NCBI GenBank assembly: GCA_019918135.1
Contig: WBZZ01001336.1
Coordinates: 30,001 to 52,500, forward strand
DNA: 22,500 nucleotides
Source of the DNA: Paulinella micropora
Taxonomy: Eukaryota > Cercozoa > Imbricatea > Euglyphida > Paulinellidae
Direction of reading: 5' to 3'
Shown: one piece after another, positions 1-7,599 of the stretch
Layout: each line of letters begins with the position of its first letter
Numbering within the stretch: position 1 is the first letter of the stretch
Made by a program: the position numbers and the translations under genes
The notes under the pieces: generated by a model
The model's database searches: none
Told to the model about the DNA's origin: nothing
The model's input: only the letters and a program-made list of their open reading frames with translations

Positions 1-31
1 TTCCCATCAGTACAGAGTAAGTGCCCATCAC

Positions 32-54
32 TAGATAGATAGATAGATACATAC

Positions 55-129
<75 letters not shown>

Positions 130-214
130 TGTATGTATGTATGTATGTGTGTGTGTATACGTATGTATGTATGTATGTGTGTGTATGTATGTATGTATGT
201 ATGTATGTGTGTGT
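32..214. repeat. (GATA)n then (TATG)n microsatellites
   Basis: A tetranucleotide tract of repeated AGAT runs to about position 128. It is followed by a TATG/TG-rich tract. Both lie in the intron upstream of the first exon seen in the window. The reading frame through this stretch is a by-product of the repeat. Confidence 0.95.
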
Positions 215-500
215 CATCACTACATAGTAAGTGCCCATCAGTACATAGTAAGTGACCATCACTACATAGTAAGTGCCCATCACTACATAGTAAGTGCCCA
301 TCACTACATAGTAAGTGCCCATCACTACATAGTAAGTGCCTATCACTACATAGTAAGTGCCCATCACTACATAGTAAGTGCCCATCACTACATAGTAAGT
401 GCCCATCACTATATAACAAGTGCCCATCACTACATAGTGCCCATACCCCATTGTAAGTTCTCATCACTACATTGTAAGTTCTCAGCACTACATACTAAGT
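215..500. repeat. 21-bp tandem array of palindrome AGTG-N5-CACT
   Basis: About a dozen copies of a 21-bp unit: a 13-bp interrupted palindrome, mostly AGTGCCCATCACT, plus an 8-bp spacer, mostly ACATAGTA. The array decays at its right edge and stops about 30 bp before the splice acceptor of the exon at 530. It therefore fills the 3' end of an intron. The half-sites (AGTG/CACT) are shared with all other palindrome arrays in the window, but the spacer sequence differs. Confidence 0.9.
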
Positions 501-529
501 ACTAATTTACTTCTTTTTCTACTCGATAG

Positions 530-839
530 AAGCGCCTGCAGCTACAGGCACCTCTGCAACCAGCGCATCGCCGCCAGCCGGCTCTAGCCCAGCGCAGGCA
601 GAGCGAAGCGTGGAAGAAATGCTGGACATTCTTGGAGAGGAGAAGGATGAAACACCCGTGCCAGAAGATCAATTGAGTGAGGGGTCTGAAGGTGAGGAAG
701 AACTGGTGGACAAGGACACCATTTATGTTACGGAGGTCGCGCCCGCAGAAGAGTTTGCGGAACAAGTGACGGGACTGTGCACTGCTCACTTGGAGGCCGC
801 AAAGAAAGCAAACCCAACTGCGATTCAAATCGGACTCAG
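530..839 (+). CDS. Exon 1 seen: acidic, Ala/Ser-rich start
   Basis: The exon opens after an acceptor ending GATAG and closes at CTCAG|GTATTC. It encodes an Ala/Ser/Pro-rich lead followed by an acidic stretch (EEMLDILGEEKDE, then SEGEEELVDKD) and a more globular end (AAKKANPTAIQIGL). The last codon is split AG|G and is completed by base 982. No known domain recognised. Confidence 0.75.
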
Positions 840-1569
840 GTATTCGTTCCCCCAAAACTAGCTAGCTTGCTTGTTAACAAGAAGAAATGTTTAAGAAGAA
901 AACACCAAACAACGCTTGTCGTCTTTAGTTTCTTGTCAGTCAATTAGACAAATACAGTGTGATTGCAATGTAACCATCTAGGGTGTCCTTCAAGGACTTG
1001 CTGGATTCCCACGTGAAGGTCTTCGCGGATGCGAAGATGACGAAGAGTCTTCCACTGCAAATATTGGGTCATTACGGATGTAGTGATGGTTACTTAGCAG
1101 TTAGTGATGGTCACTTAGACGTTAGTGATGGTCACTTAGACGTTAGTGATGGTCACTTACAGATTAGTGATGGTCACTTAGCTGCTAGTGATAATCACTT
1201 ATTGCATAGCTTGCCATGTACAGAGGCTTCTCTGCGAGTCACGACGAAAGCTCTCAAGGATTTCTCCAAAAGCAAACTGTTCGCCAACATGCCCGTGACA
1301 GAGTAACTTACCCACGCAGTACATAAAAAATGAAAAAACTGTGTGCATATGTTACTGCTTCATGTATTGCGTGGGTATGTGCAGGCCCTGGGGCAAGGAG
1401 TCAAAGGTGACGTTGGAGGCTGTGAGAGCAGCACTGCCCGTGATCAACTATGAACAGTTAGATCCAAAGCCAGCGAAGCTGGACATTGCAGGTCTGATCT
1501 TTAGTCAGCATAAAGGTATTCCTGGAGTGTACCAGTTCAGAAGGCAAATGGACAGGAACATAGCGAAGG

Positions 1570-1611
<42 letters not shown>

Positions 1612-2264
1612 TTTTTTTTCTCTCTCTTTTCCCTCCTCTCTCTGAAGTTAGTGATGGTCACTTCGAGGTTAGTGATGGTCACTTTGAGGTCAGTGATGGT
1701 CCCTTCTCTCTGAAGTTATTGATGGTCACTTCGAAGTTAGTGATGGTCACGTTGAGGCTAGTTAGTGATGGTCACTTCGAAGTTAGTGATGTTGTTGAAT
1801 GACTGTCAATCAGAAGTTAGTGATGGTCACTTAAAGGTTAGTGATGGTCACTTAAAAGTTAGTGATGGTCACTTAGATGTTAGTGATGGTCACTTAGAAG
1901 ATAGTGATGGTCACTTAGGGGTTAGTGATGATCACTTAATGCATAGCATGTCAATATTAATAATAATGATAATAACAATAAAGGACTAGTAACAATAATA
2001 ATATTAACAAGCCCAATTAGAGATCGATGGTAACAAGTACAGCCGCCACTCCCAATTCAGTTACCTGAGGTAATAGGGAAGTAAACGAAGATTCCATGCC
2101 AGTAGCTAATGTAGCACCTTCGGGTGTTACCTTAGCGAAACACGTGGGTCTGTGTTACTACCATCTCATCTGGTACTGATGCCAGAACCGGTCGGTGTCA
2201 ACCGACACCTGCCCCCAGTTGACACCCGATCTCAACGGGCAAGACAATAATCATAATAATAATG

Positions 2265-2313
<49 letters not shown>

Positions 2314-3574
2314 GAATAATAATAATAATAATAATAATAATACTATATCTGAGGCGTACTGATGCAGCTAATGGCATATCCTCAACGGACATAAGCCTCC
2401 AATACCCTTGTTCGAGGTCCTCCACCCCCCCGTGTCAGTCTCTCGCCTGATGATCGGGGCCACCGATGGAGCTCCTGAGGGCAAAACTGCACTAAGCCGA
2501 GGTTATTCCGCAGTCCCAGCAACCTCTTGCAAGACGTCACCGAATGTGCAAGTGCATACACCAAGCGCGGTTGCTAGAGCTGCCTCGAAACCCCACCCAT
2601 AACAATCTGGTGTCTGCTGGGTCCTGGGCTATCAACCAGCATATGCGGAGTTTAAGATCTTTTACGCGCGCAACGACCCTCCTCCCCAGCATCTACCACC
2701 AAAGGGTTATGAGTTGGCGTCACAGTTTAACGCCTTGAGGCCATTGGGCTGGAACTCTGTTTAGCAAGTGTGACTAGGTTTTTTCATCGGGATTTCCCTC
2801 AAATATGTCACAGTCAACACTCCAAGGCAGATTTACTATATCTGAGGCGTACTGATGCAGCTAATGGCATATCCTCAACGGACATAAGCCTCCAATACCC
2901 TTGTTCGAGGTCCTCCACCCCCCCGTGTCAGTCTCTCGCCTGATGATCGGGGCCACCGATGGAGCTCCTGAGGGCAAGACTGCACTAAGCCGAGGTTATT
3001 CCGCAGTCCCAGCAACCTCTTGCAAGACGTCACCGAATGTGCAAGTGCATACACCAAGCGCGGTTGCTAGAGCTGCCTCGAAACCCCACCCATAACAATC
3101 TGGTGTCTGCTGGGTCCTGGGCTATCAACCAGCATATGCGGAGTTTAAGATCTTTTACGCGCGCAACGACCATCCTCCCCAGCATCTACCACCAAAGGGT
3201 TATGAGTTGGCGTCACAGTTTAACGCCTTGAGGCCATTGGGCTGAATAATAATAATAATAATGATAATAATAATAATAATAATAGTGCTTCTCTGTCAAT
3301 GGCTGATGCATTTCTGCACATGCGCCTCCATCGTCTCACCCGTGAGGGGAGTACGAAGAATTGACGATAAGCTCTAATGACACCCCCGCAAGGGCAGTTC
3401 CAACACTTCCAGACGGACCGGTATGTTCAATGAAAATACTGGTCCAGACGGAGCGGTATGTTCAATGAAAATACTGGTGGCACCGACGGGAATCGAACTG
3501 GCGACAGGGCCCAGATGGTAGAACTTGACCACTGGGCTATCACGGTGTCCACAATAATAATAATAATAATAATA

Positions 3575-3656
<82 letters not shown>

Positions 3657-3845
3657 TGTATGTATCGTCTGCCAATTGCTGAGCCAAAAGGCCATGTGCA
3701 TCCAGTCCTCCATTCCATAAGGAAAGTCTCCACACCAATCGGTGGAATAAAGGAAGTGACGGCATAGAACATTTCTCTAGGAGCTTTATACCAATCAGCC
3801 CATTGAAAGGGACCGATGGCCTATGTACTCCCTAATAATAATAAT

Positions 3846-3930
<85 letters not shown>

Positions 3931-4199
3931 GTGCTTCTCTGTCAATGGCTGATGCATTTCTGCACATGCGCCTCCATCGTCTCACCCGTGAGGGGAGTGC
4001 GAAGAATTGACGATAAGCTCTAATGACACCCCCGCAAGGGCAGTTCCAACACTTCCAGACGGGCCGGTATGTTCAATGAAAATACTGGTCCAGAAATAGA
4101 CCGGTATGTTCAATGAAAATACTGGTGGCACCGACGGGAATCGAACTGGCGACAGGGCCCAGATGGTAGAACTTGACCACTGGGCTATCACGGTGTCCA

Positions 4200-4282
<83 letters not shown>

Positions 4283-5223
4283 TAAATCTCTGTGTGTGTC
4301 TCAATCACATACTCTCTCACTCTTCTCTCTCTCGCTCTCTGTCTGTAGGTTACCGTGGCAGGCATCACGGACGCGTCTTTGAACAGGCATATTATCAATC
4401 AGTTGTGTGATCTCACGGCGCTCCATTATTTCCCGTATACGAACAAGAAGATAGATAGTATGATCTCTCTCTCTCTCTCCCTCTCTCTCTCTCTCTCTCC
4501 CTCTCTTTCTTTCTTTCTCTCTATCTCTATCTATATATCTCTATATATATATTATATATCTATATACATATATATATATGCGTCCACTTACTATGCTGCT
4601 TTTCTTTCTCTCCTTTTTGTATTGTGTAGCTTACAGCCAGTGGGTGCAACATGCAACGAATGTTATCAAGAAAGGGGGGGTCCCTGACGATACCACGCGG
4701 CGTTACTTGCGCTTACATAATTTTTTCTTTAACCGAGTGGGCCCCTGGTCGGCAAACATGGTCAACGCGACGGTCTTCTGGCGGATGCGCTTGCTCTGCA
4801 CAAAATCCAAAAGGGTCTCCCTCCCTCCCTCCCTCTCTCCCTCTCTCTCTCATCACTTAGTATGTAGTGATGGGCACTTGAGTTGTAGTGTTCATCACTA
4901 GATACTTGTGGGTAGTGGTAGTCACTATTGTCAGTGACCATCACTACTTTAGATAGTGATAGTCACTATGGCCAGTGACCGACCCTCACTACTTATTCGT
5001 TGTTAGTGATCATCACTCAGTTGCTAGTTCCCCTCACTAAACATATAGTCATTTCAGGATTACATGACATATTAAGTGATGTGCACTACATGAGTAGTGA
5101 TGGTCACTGCGTTATTTTTTATAGTGATCGTCACTATGGTTAGTGATCAGCACTACGTACTACGTATAAGTGTTTAGTTCCCATCACTAAATTGTTAGTG
5201 CCCATCACTTAGTATGTAGTGAC

Positions 5224-5266
<43 letters not shown>

Positions 5267-6730
5267 AAACTGAAACAGAAAGGGGCATTGTCCAAGTTCG
5301 AGGCAAGGCGACAGGAAGAGCTGAAGGCTGTACCCTCTCAGGTTGAAGAGGACCTAGCACCAGCACGGAAGAAGCAGAAGCAGCAGGAGGAGGAGGATGA
5401 AGACCCAGGGGACTGCATGCAGTCGGAGCAAGTGCAGGCAGCGACCGAAGAAGAAGATGAAGAATCGGAGGAATCGAAGACGAGCGCGCAGCGTAGACGC
5501 GAAGACGAGGAAGAAAGTGGAGAGGAAGCAGAGGATCAAGCTAAAAAGGAACGCAAGCACAGCGCGAAGCGTCGACGCAAGAACAAGACAAAGAAAAAAA
5601 AGGGTAACTGCAAAGGAACAAGGAAAAGAATAGTCCTGCGCGCTTATTGTTATGGTTACAACTAACTGCAGAGGAACAAGAAAAAGAATAGTCCTGCGTA
5701 TTGTTATGGTTTTTCTCTGCAGTTACTTGTGCTTGTAGGACGTAGCGCTTGCAAGGACGAGGAAGAGGACGAGTCTGGCGAGGAGGACGACGAGCAAGAC
5801 CCTGAGGACGAAGACTACGCGCCGCCGCCGCGGGGCAAGGGCAAGCAAGACAAGACAGCAAAGGGAGGTAACTTTCATTGTAGTGTAGTGTAGTGTGCGC
5901 AATGTACATGTGTCATGTAGGTGGCAAGAACAAGGGAAAGGAGAAATCGAAAGCAAAGGGAGCGGGAAAGGGAACTGGGAAAGGGAAGCAGAAAAAGGAC
6001 GCTGCAGCAATTATCGAGTTCAAGCGTGACCTGGTCCCCCCCCCCCCCCCCACCCACCCACCCATCACCCCCACCGCCCACCCACCGTTAGTAGTAAGAA
6101 TAATCGTAGCGAGTCACTATTGGTTGTATGTTAGCTGGTGGTAAGTGCGCGTTGGGTAAAGGAACATTCTGACCCTACTCGCGAGAATATTAGTTCGCGT
6201 GCACGCAAGCCAAGCTTGCTGGACTGTGGATTCTTCTCTCTTGTTCGTATTCCCGGCGCCTCCGGCTTGGGAGTTGCAGTTGTTCCTAAACATCCCAAAT
6301 GGTTTCGATCTCTGTTATGTCACGCGAAGACATTGTTGCTCAAGTACGATGGTGTCTGGACTAGTTCCCCGAAACAAGTACTTGGGTATAGCTATGTCCT
6401 TGCTATCGAGGAGGGTGGAGTTTCGCTTGTTGTACCGCAACATATGCGTGAAATAGTTAGTCAGTGCCAAAAAATCTGGAAGCGGGACATAAGGCATTGA
6501 CAAAGGGTGGAGGTTTCTTAGTTCAACACAGCGATCTTCCAAATTGCGAATTTGTCGTCGTTGGGAAATCAAAATCGACGTATAAAGTGTACGTTCAATC
6601 GTTACATGATATTTTTTGTGGACAACCGCTTACAGTTTTTTACAGTCGTTCTTATCGCGAGTGGTTTCTGGAGCGTTATGGATATAAGCTCGATCGCTTA
6701 CAGTGGGGAACACTGAATCCGTTCCTGTGA
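530..6730 (+). CDS. Multi-exon gene, C-terminal SET-like domain (5' partial)
   Basis: Ten exons join in one frame: 530-839, 982-1067, 1224-1302, 1385-1568, 4349-4457, 4630-4814, 5279-5603, 5739-5867, 5921-6140 and 6194-6730. Each junction is GT-AG and the phases match at every join. The 5' end lies outside the window, because the first exon starts at an acceptor with one base of its codon missing. The protein has an acidic N-terminal part, a globular-looking unrecognised part (exons 2-6), a lysine/glutamate-rich middle (exons 7-9), and a C-terminus resembling a SET lysine-methyltransferase domain. Exon 10 needs a one-base frame change near 6470 to reach the SET motif and the stop. The exon model is by eye from splice signals and phase. 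RNA reads could change individual borders, mainly 1067/1224 and 6140/6194. The function of the N-terminal half is unknown. Confidence 0.72.
982..1067 (+). CDS. Exon 2
   Basis: The acceptor is CATCTAG|GG. It encodes VSFKDLLDSHVKVFADAK and a few more residues. The donor is taken as G|GTCATT at 1068, which is weak. The frame also stays open straight through the following 156 bp into exon 3, so a retained intron would still be translatable. Confidence 0.65.
1072..1218 (+). repeat. Palindrome array A1, filling intron 1068-1223
   Basis: About six units of the 21-bp repeat (core AGTGATGGTCACT, spacer close to TAGACGTT). They end in the family's 3' border motif, a diverged copy of TTAATGCATAGCATGTCAA. 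The array occupies practically the whole of the predicted intron between exons 2 and 3. The repeat has no stop in the gene's frame and would read as a seven-residue repeat containing SDGHL. Confidence 0.9.
1224..1302 (+). CDS. Exon 3
   Basis: The acceptor is TGTACAG|AG and the donor GA|GTAACT, with the same GTAACT donor as exons 7 and 8. The exon encodes EASLRVTTKALKDFSKSK and then LFANMPVT. The split codon GA|G joins to base 1385. Confidence 0.72.
1385..1568 (+). CDS. Exon 4
   Basis: The acceptor is TATGTGCAG|G. It encodes a well-ordered segment including PWGKESKVTLEAVRAALPV and HKGIPGVYQFRRQMDRNIAK. The donor is AAG|GTCTCC, phase 0, with a (CT)n tract directly behind it. Unrecognised family. 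Confidence 0.75.
1645..1953 (+). repeat. Palindrome array A2
   Basis: Two blocks of the AGTGATGGTCACT palindrome. The left block (1645-1800) has units ending TTCGAGGTT or similar and is disturbed by small insertions. The right block (1815-1940) is a clean 21-bp array. It ends with the border motif AATGCATAGCATGTCAA that is also found after arrays A3, A4 and A5. Confidence 0.9.
2010..2245 (+). repeat. Possible truncated retroelement 3' end
   Basis: A non-coding stretch with small hairpins (for example GGTGTC-AACC-GACACC near 2197-2212), ending GGGCAAGAC and then directly an (AAT)n tract. The layout of a structured body plus a trinucleotide tail suggests a non-autonomous element. There is no second copy in the window, so this call is weak. 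Confidence 0.35.
2252..2341. repeat. (AAT)n microsatellite
   Basis: Nearly pure AAT with a few single-base changes. On the minus strand it is the ATT tail of repeat B1. Confidence 0.95.
2342..2834 (-). repeat. Dispersed repeat B, copy B1 (493 bp)
   Basis: A full unit, followed at once by a second copy (B2). A third copy (B3) is at 7038-7550. The unit starts ACTATATCTGAGGCG and ends CAAGGCAGATTT on the plus strand. On the minus strand it ends at AGATATAGTATTATT, so the ATT tract behaves as its 3' tail. No convincing coding capacity. The roughly 60-residue open frames inside it are repeated with the unit. Confidence 0.9.
2835..3244 (-). repeat. Dispersed repeat B, copy B2 (410 bp, truncated)
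   Basis: Tandem neighbour of B1. It differs from B1 at only about two positions that I can see (A/G in the GGGCAAGACTG region; C/A near CGACCATCC). It stops after GGGCTG, lacking the last 80 or so bp of the unit, and runs into (AAT)n. The missing end is the 5' end in minus-strand orientation, as expected of reverse-transcription truncation. Confidence 0.9.
3245..3283. repeat. (AAT)n microsatellite
   Basis: Links repeat B2 and SINE S1. Confidence 0.95.
3284..3551 (-). mobile_element. tRNA-derived SINE, copy S1
   Basis: Read on the minus strand, the element begins with a tRNA-like head of about 75 nt. It has a box A match (TAGCCCAGTGG), a box B match (AGTTCGATTCC), and ends of the head that pair as an acceptor stem (GACACCG with CGGTGCC, one mismatch). 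A roughly 35-bp segment containing TATGTTCAATGAAAATACTGG is duplicated inside. The 3' end is AGAGAAGCAC followed by the ATT tail. RNA polymerase III transcription from the internal boxes is expected of this class. A second copy is S2. Confidence 0.85.
3552..3654. repeat. (AAT)n microsatellite
   Basis: About 100 bp of AAT with one slip near 3575. It lies between SINE S1 and repeat C1. Confidence 0.95.
3655..3833 (-). repeat. Dispersed repeat C, copy C1
   Basis: A segment of roughly 175 bp shared almost base for base with 21334-21510. It contains GCCAATTGCTGAG, CCACACCAATCGGTGGAAT and TGGCCTATGTACTCCCT. It is flanked on both sides by (AAT)n, and its minus-strand 3' end runs into ATT. No tRNA boxes seen. 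It is probably the 3' part of a longer retroelement. Confidence 0.88.
3834..3929. repeat. (AAT)n microsatellite
   Basis: Between repeat C1 and SINE S2. Confidence 0.95.
3930..4199 (-). mobile_element. tRNA-derived SINE, copy S2
   Basis: Second copy of the S1 element in the same orientation. Box A is at 4172-4187 (minus strand) and box B at about 4136-4146. It differs from S1 in the internal duplicated segment, where S2 has CCAGAAATAGACC instead of CCAGACGGAGC. Both ends adjoin (AAT)n. Confidence 0.87.
4200..4281. repeat. (AAT)n microsatellite
   Basis: Flanks the 5' side (minus sense) of SINE S2. It is followed by the TC-rich acceptor region of exon 5. Confidence 0.95.
4349..4457 (+). CDS. 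Exon 5
   Basis: The acceptor is GTCTGTAG|GTTACC after a TCTCTC tract, phase 0. It encodes VTVAGITDASLNRHIINQL then CDLTALHYFPYTNKKID. The donor is A|GTATGA, again with (CT)n immediately downstream. Unrecognised. Confidence 0.72.
4630..4814 (+). CDS. Exon 6
   Basis: The acceptor is TTGTGTAG|CT. It encodes TYSQWVQHATNVIKKGGV, a basic aromatic segment (RRYLRLHNFFFNRVGPW) and VNATVFWRMRLLCTKSKR. The donor is AGG|GTCTCC, the same hexamer as the intron after exon 4. Rich in Trp/Phe, so probably part of a folded domain. No family recognised. Confidence 0.72.
4855..5222. repeat. Scattered palindromes AGTG-N5-CACT inside intron
   Basis: Within intron 4815-5278 the half-site pair AGTG/CACT recurs more than ten times with many centre sequences (ATGGG, TTCAT, ATAGT, ATCAT, ATCGT). 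Spacing is irregular. It resembles a decayed version of the field at 16165-17580 rather than the clean 21-bp arrays. A (CT)n tract (5226-5265) follows, before the acceptor. Confidence 0.85.
5279..5603 (+). CDS. Exon 7: acidic/basic low-complexity
   Basis: The acceptor is GAAACAG|AAA, phase 0. It encodes KGALSKFEARRQEELKAV, then alternating Glu/Asp-rich and Lys/Arg-rich blocks, with two similar SAKRRR/SAQRRR-type motifs, ending in a Lys run. It would make a charged, probably disordered linker with strong nuclear-localisation character. The donor is G|GTAACT. Confidence 0.72.
5604..5738 (+). other. Intron with tandem duplication and inverted ends
   Basis: The 135-bp intron contains two imperfect copies of a unit of about 50 bp with 58-bp period (5605-5657 and 5663-5711; shared AAGAATAGTCCTGCG and ATTGTTATGGTT). 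It begins GTAACTGCA, and its 3' part carries the reverse complement TGCAGTTAC at about 5718-5726. Confidence 0.7.
5739..5867 (+). CDS. Exon 8: acidic then Gly/Lys
   Basis: The acceptor is CTTGTAG|GA. It encodes RSACKDEEEDESGEEDDEQ, a DYAPPPRG segment and Gly/Lys. The donor is GAG|GTAACT, phase 1. It continues the low-complexity linker. Confidence 0.72.
5921..6140 (+). CDS. Exon 9: Gly/Lys- and Pro-rich
   Basis: The acceptor is CATGTAG|GT after a 53-bp intron. It encodes repeated GKGKG-type Lys/Gly motifs, DAAAIIEFKRDL, and a poly-Pro run from a stretch of C (about 6037-6050). The chosen donor is TG|GTAAGT at 6141 (perfect consensus; 53-bp intron to 6193). An alternative is a 41-bp intron 6094-6134, which also keeps frame. 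Confidence 0.62.
6194..6730 (+). CDS. Exon 10: SET-like domain, with frame change
   Basis: The sequence after GFFSLVRIPGASGLGVAVV resembles the start of a SET domain (Gly-x-Gly turn before the first strands). The later part has HSDLPNCEFVVVG and then DIFCGQPLTVFYSRSY. This fits the SET pattern of N-H-S-x-x-P-N, then I-x-x-G-E-E-L-T-x-x-Y. Here the usual first Asn is Gln and the usual Glu pair is Gln-Pro. SET enzymes move methyl groups from SAM to lysines, often on histones. The two halves lie in frames offset by one base. The switch is at the A6 run at about 6470-6475, where reading back one base restores the frame. This could be a pseudogene lesion, a sequencing error or a slippage site. TGA ends the protein at 6728. 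Confidence 0.6.
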
Positions 6731-6784
6731 GTCCCTGGTCACTTACTTGGCAGTGTTGATTACTAAATGGATAGTGAAAGCCAC

Positions 6785-6932
6785 ATAGTATGTAGTGATG
6801 GTCACTTAGCAGTTAGCGATGGTCATTTAGAGGCTAGTGATGGTCACTTAGAGGCTAGTGATGGTCACTTAGAGGTTAGTGATGGTCACTTAGACGTTAG
6901 TGATGATCACTTAATGCATAGTATGTCAAGAG
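6785..6932 (+). repeat. Palindrome array A3
   Basis: Six units of core AGTGATGGTCACT plus 8-bp spacer (mostly TAGAGGTT or TAGAGGCT). They start about 60 bp after the SET-gene stop and end with the border motif AATGCATAGTATGTCAA, then GAGGAATAG. Confidence 0.92.
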
Positions 6933-6943
6933 GAATAGTAATT

Positions 6944-6959
6944 AATAATAATAGTAATA

Positions 6960-7037
<78 letters not shown>
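6944..7037. repeat. (AAT)n microsatellite
   Basis: AAT tract between array A3 and repeat B3. It is the minus-strand ATT tail of B3. Confidence 0.95.
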
Positions 7038-7040
<3 letters not shown>

Positions 7041-7550
7041 ATATCTGAGGCGTACTGATGCAGCTAATGGCATATCCTCAACGGACATAAGCCTCCAATA
7101 CCCTTGTTCGAGGTCCTCCACCCCCCCGTGTCAGTCTCTCGCCTGATGATCGGGGCCACCGATGGAGCTCCTGAGGGCAAGACTGCACTAAGCCGAGGTT
7201 ATTCCGCAGTCCCAGCAACCTCTTGCAAGACGTCACCGAATGTGCAAGTGCATACACCAAGCGCGGTTGCTAGAGCTGCCTCGAACCCCACCCATAACAA
7301 TCTGGTGTCTGCTGGGTCCTGGGCTATAAGTTCTATCAACTAGCATATGCGGAGTTTAAGATCTTTTACGCGCGCAACGACCCTCCTCCCCAGCATCTAC
7401 CACCAAAGGGTTATGAGTTGGCGTCACAGTTTAACGCCTTGAGGCCATTGGGCTGGAACTCTGTTTAGCAAGTGTGACTAGGTTTTTTCATCGGGATTTC
7501 CCTCAAATATGTCACAGTCAACACTCCAAGGCAGATTTACTATATCTGAG
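7038..7550 (-). repeat. Dispersed repeat B, copy B3
   Basis: Third copy of the B unit, 8 bp longer than B1 (a 9-bp insertion AAGTTCTAT near 7327 and one base lost in a C run). After the full unit it continues 12 bp into a new unit (ACTATATCTGAG) before (AAT)n. The B family therefore seems to exist as tandem units cut at different points. Confidence 0.9.
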
Positions 7551-7586
7551 AATAATAATAATAATAATAGTAATAATAATAATAAT
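7551..7586. repeat. (AAT)n tail of the LINE
   Basis: On the minus strand, TATT-type repeats start 12 nt after the stop codon of the LINE ORF and end at repeat B3. Confidence 0.9.
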
Positions 7587-7599
7587 AGGCTTCCTCAGA

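Larger units (their letters stand above)
1569..4348 (+). other. 2.8-kb intron packed with repeats
   Basis: This intron separates exons 4 and 5. In order it holds a (CT)n tract, palindrome array A2, a short unclassified repeat-like stretch (2010-2245), then (AAT)n, repeat B1, B2, (AAT)n, SINE S1, (AAT)n, repeat C1, (AAT)n, SINE S2, (AAT)n, and a CT-rich acceptor ending GTCTGTAG. All element bodies from B1 to S2 carry their ATT tail on the minus strand. Confidence 0.75.

Noticed and set aside
215..500. CRISPR-like direct repeats
   Set aside because: The 21-bp units follow one another with no variable spacers, the unit is palindromic throughout, and the setting is a eukaryotic intron.
137..505. 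Open frame of 122 codons over the first microsatellites and array
   Set aside because: It is produced by repeats whose period is a multiple of three. The exon that follows uses a splice acceptor.
3476..3551. Genuine tRNA gene on the minus strand
   Set aside because: Boxes A and B and the acceptor stem are present, but the anticodon arm is poor. The same head recurs at 4125-4199 joined to the same non-tRNA body and ATT tail, so it is a SINE.
3458..4398. Open frames of poly-Asn, poly-Ile or poly-Tyr
   Set aside because: These are translations of (AAT)n tracts in different frames.
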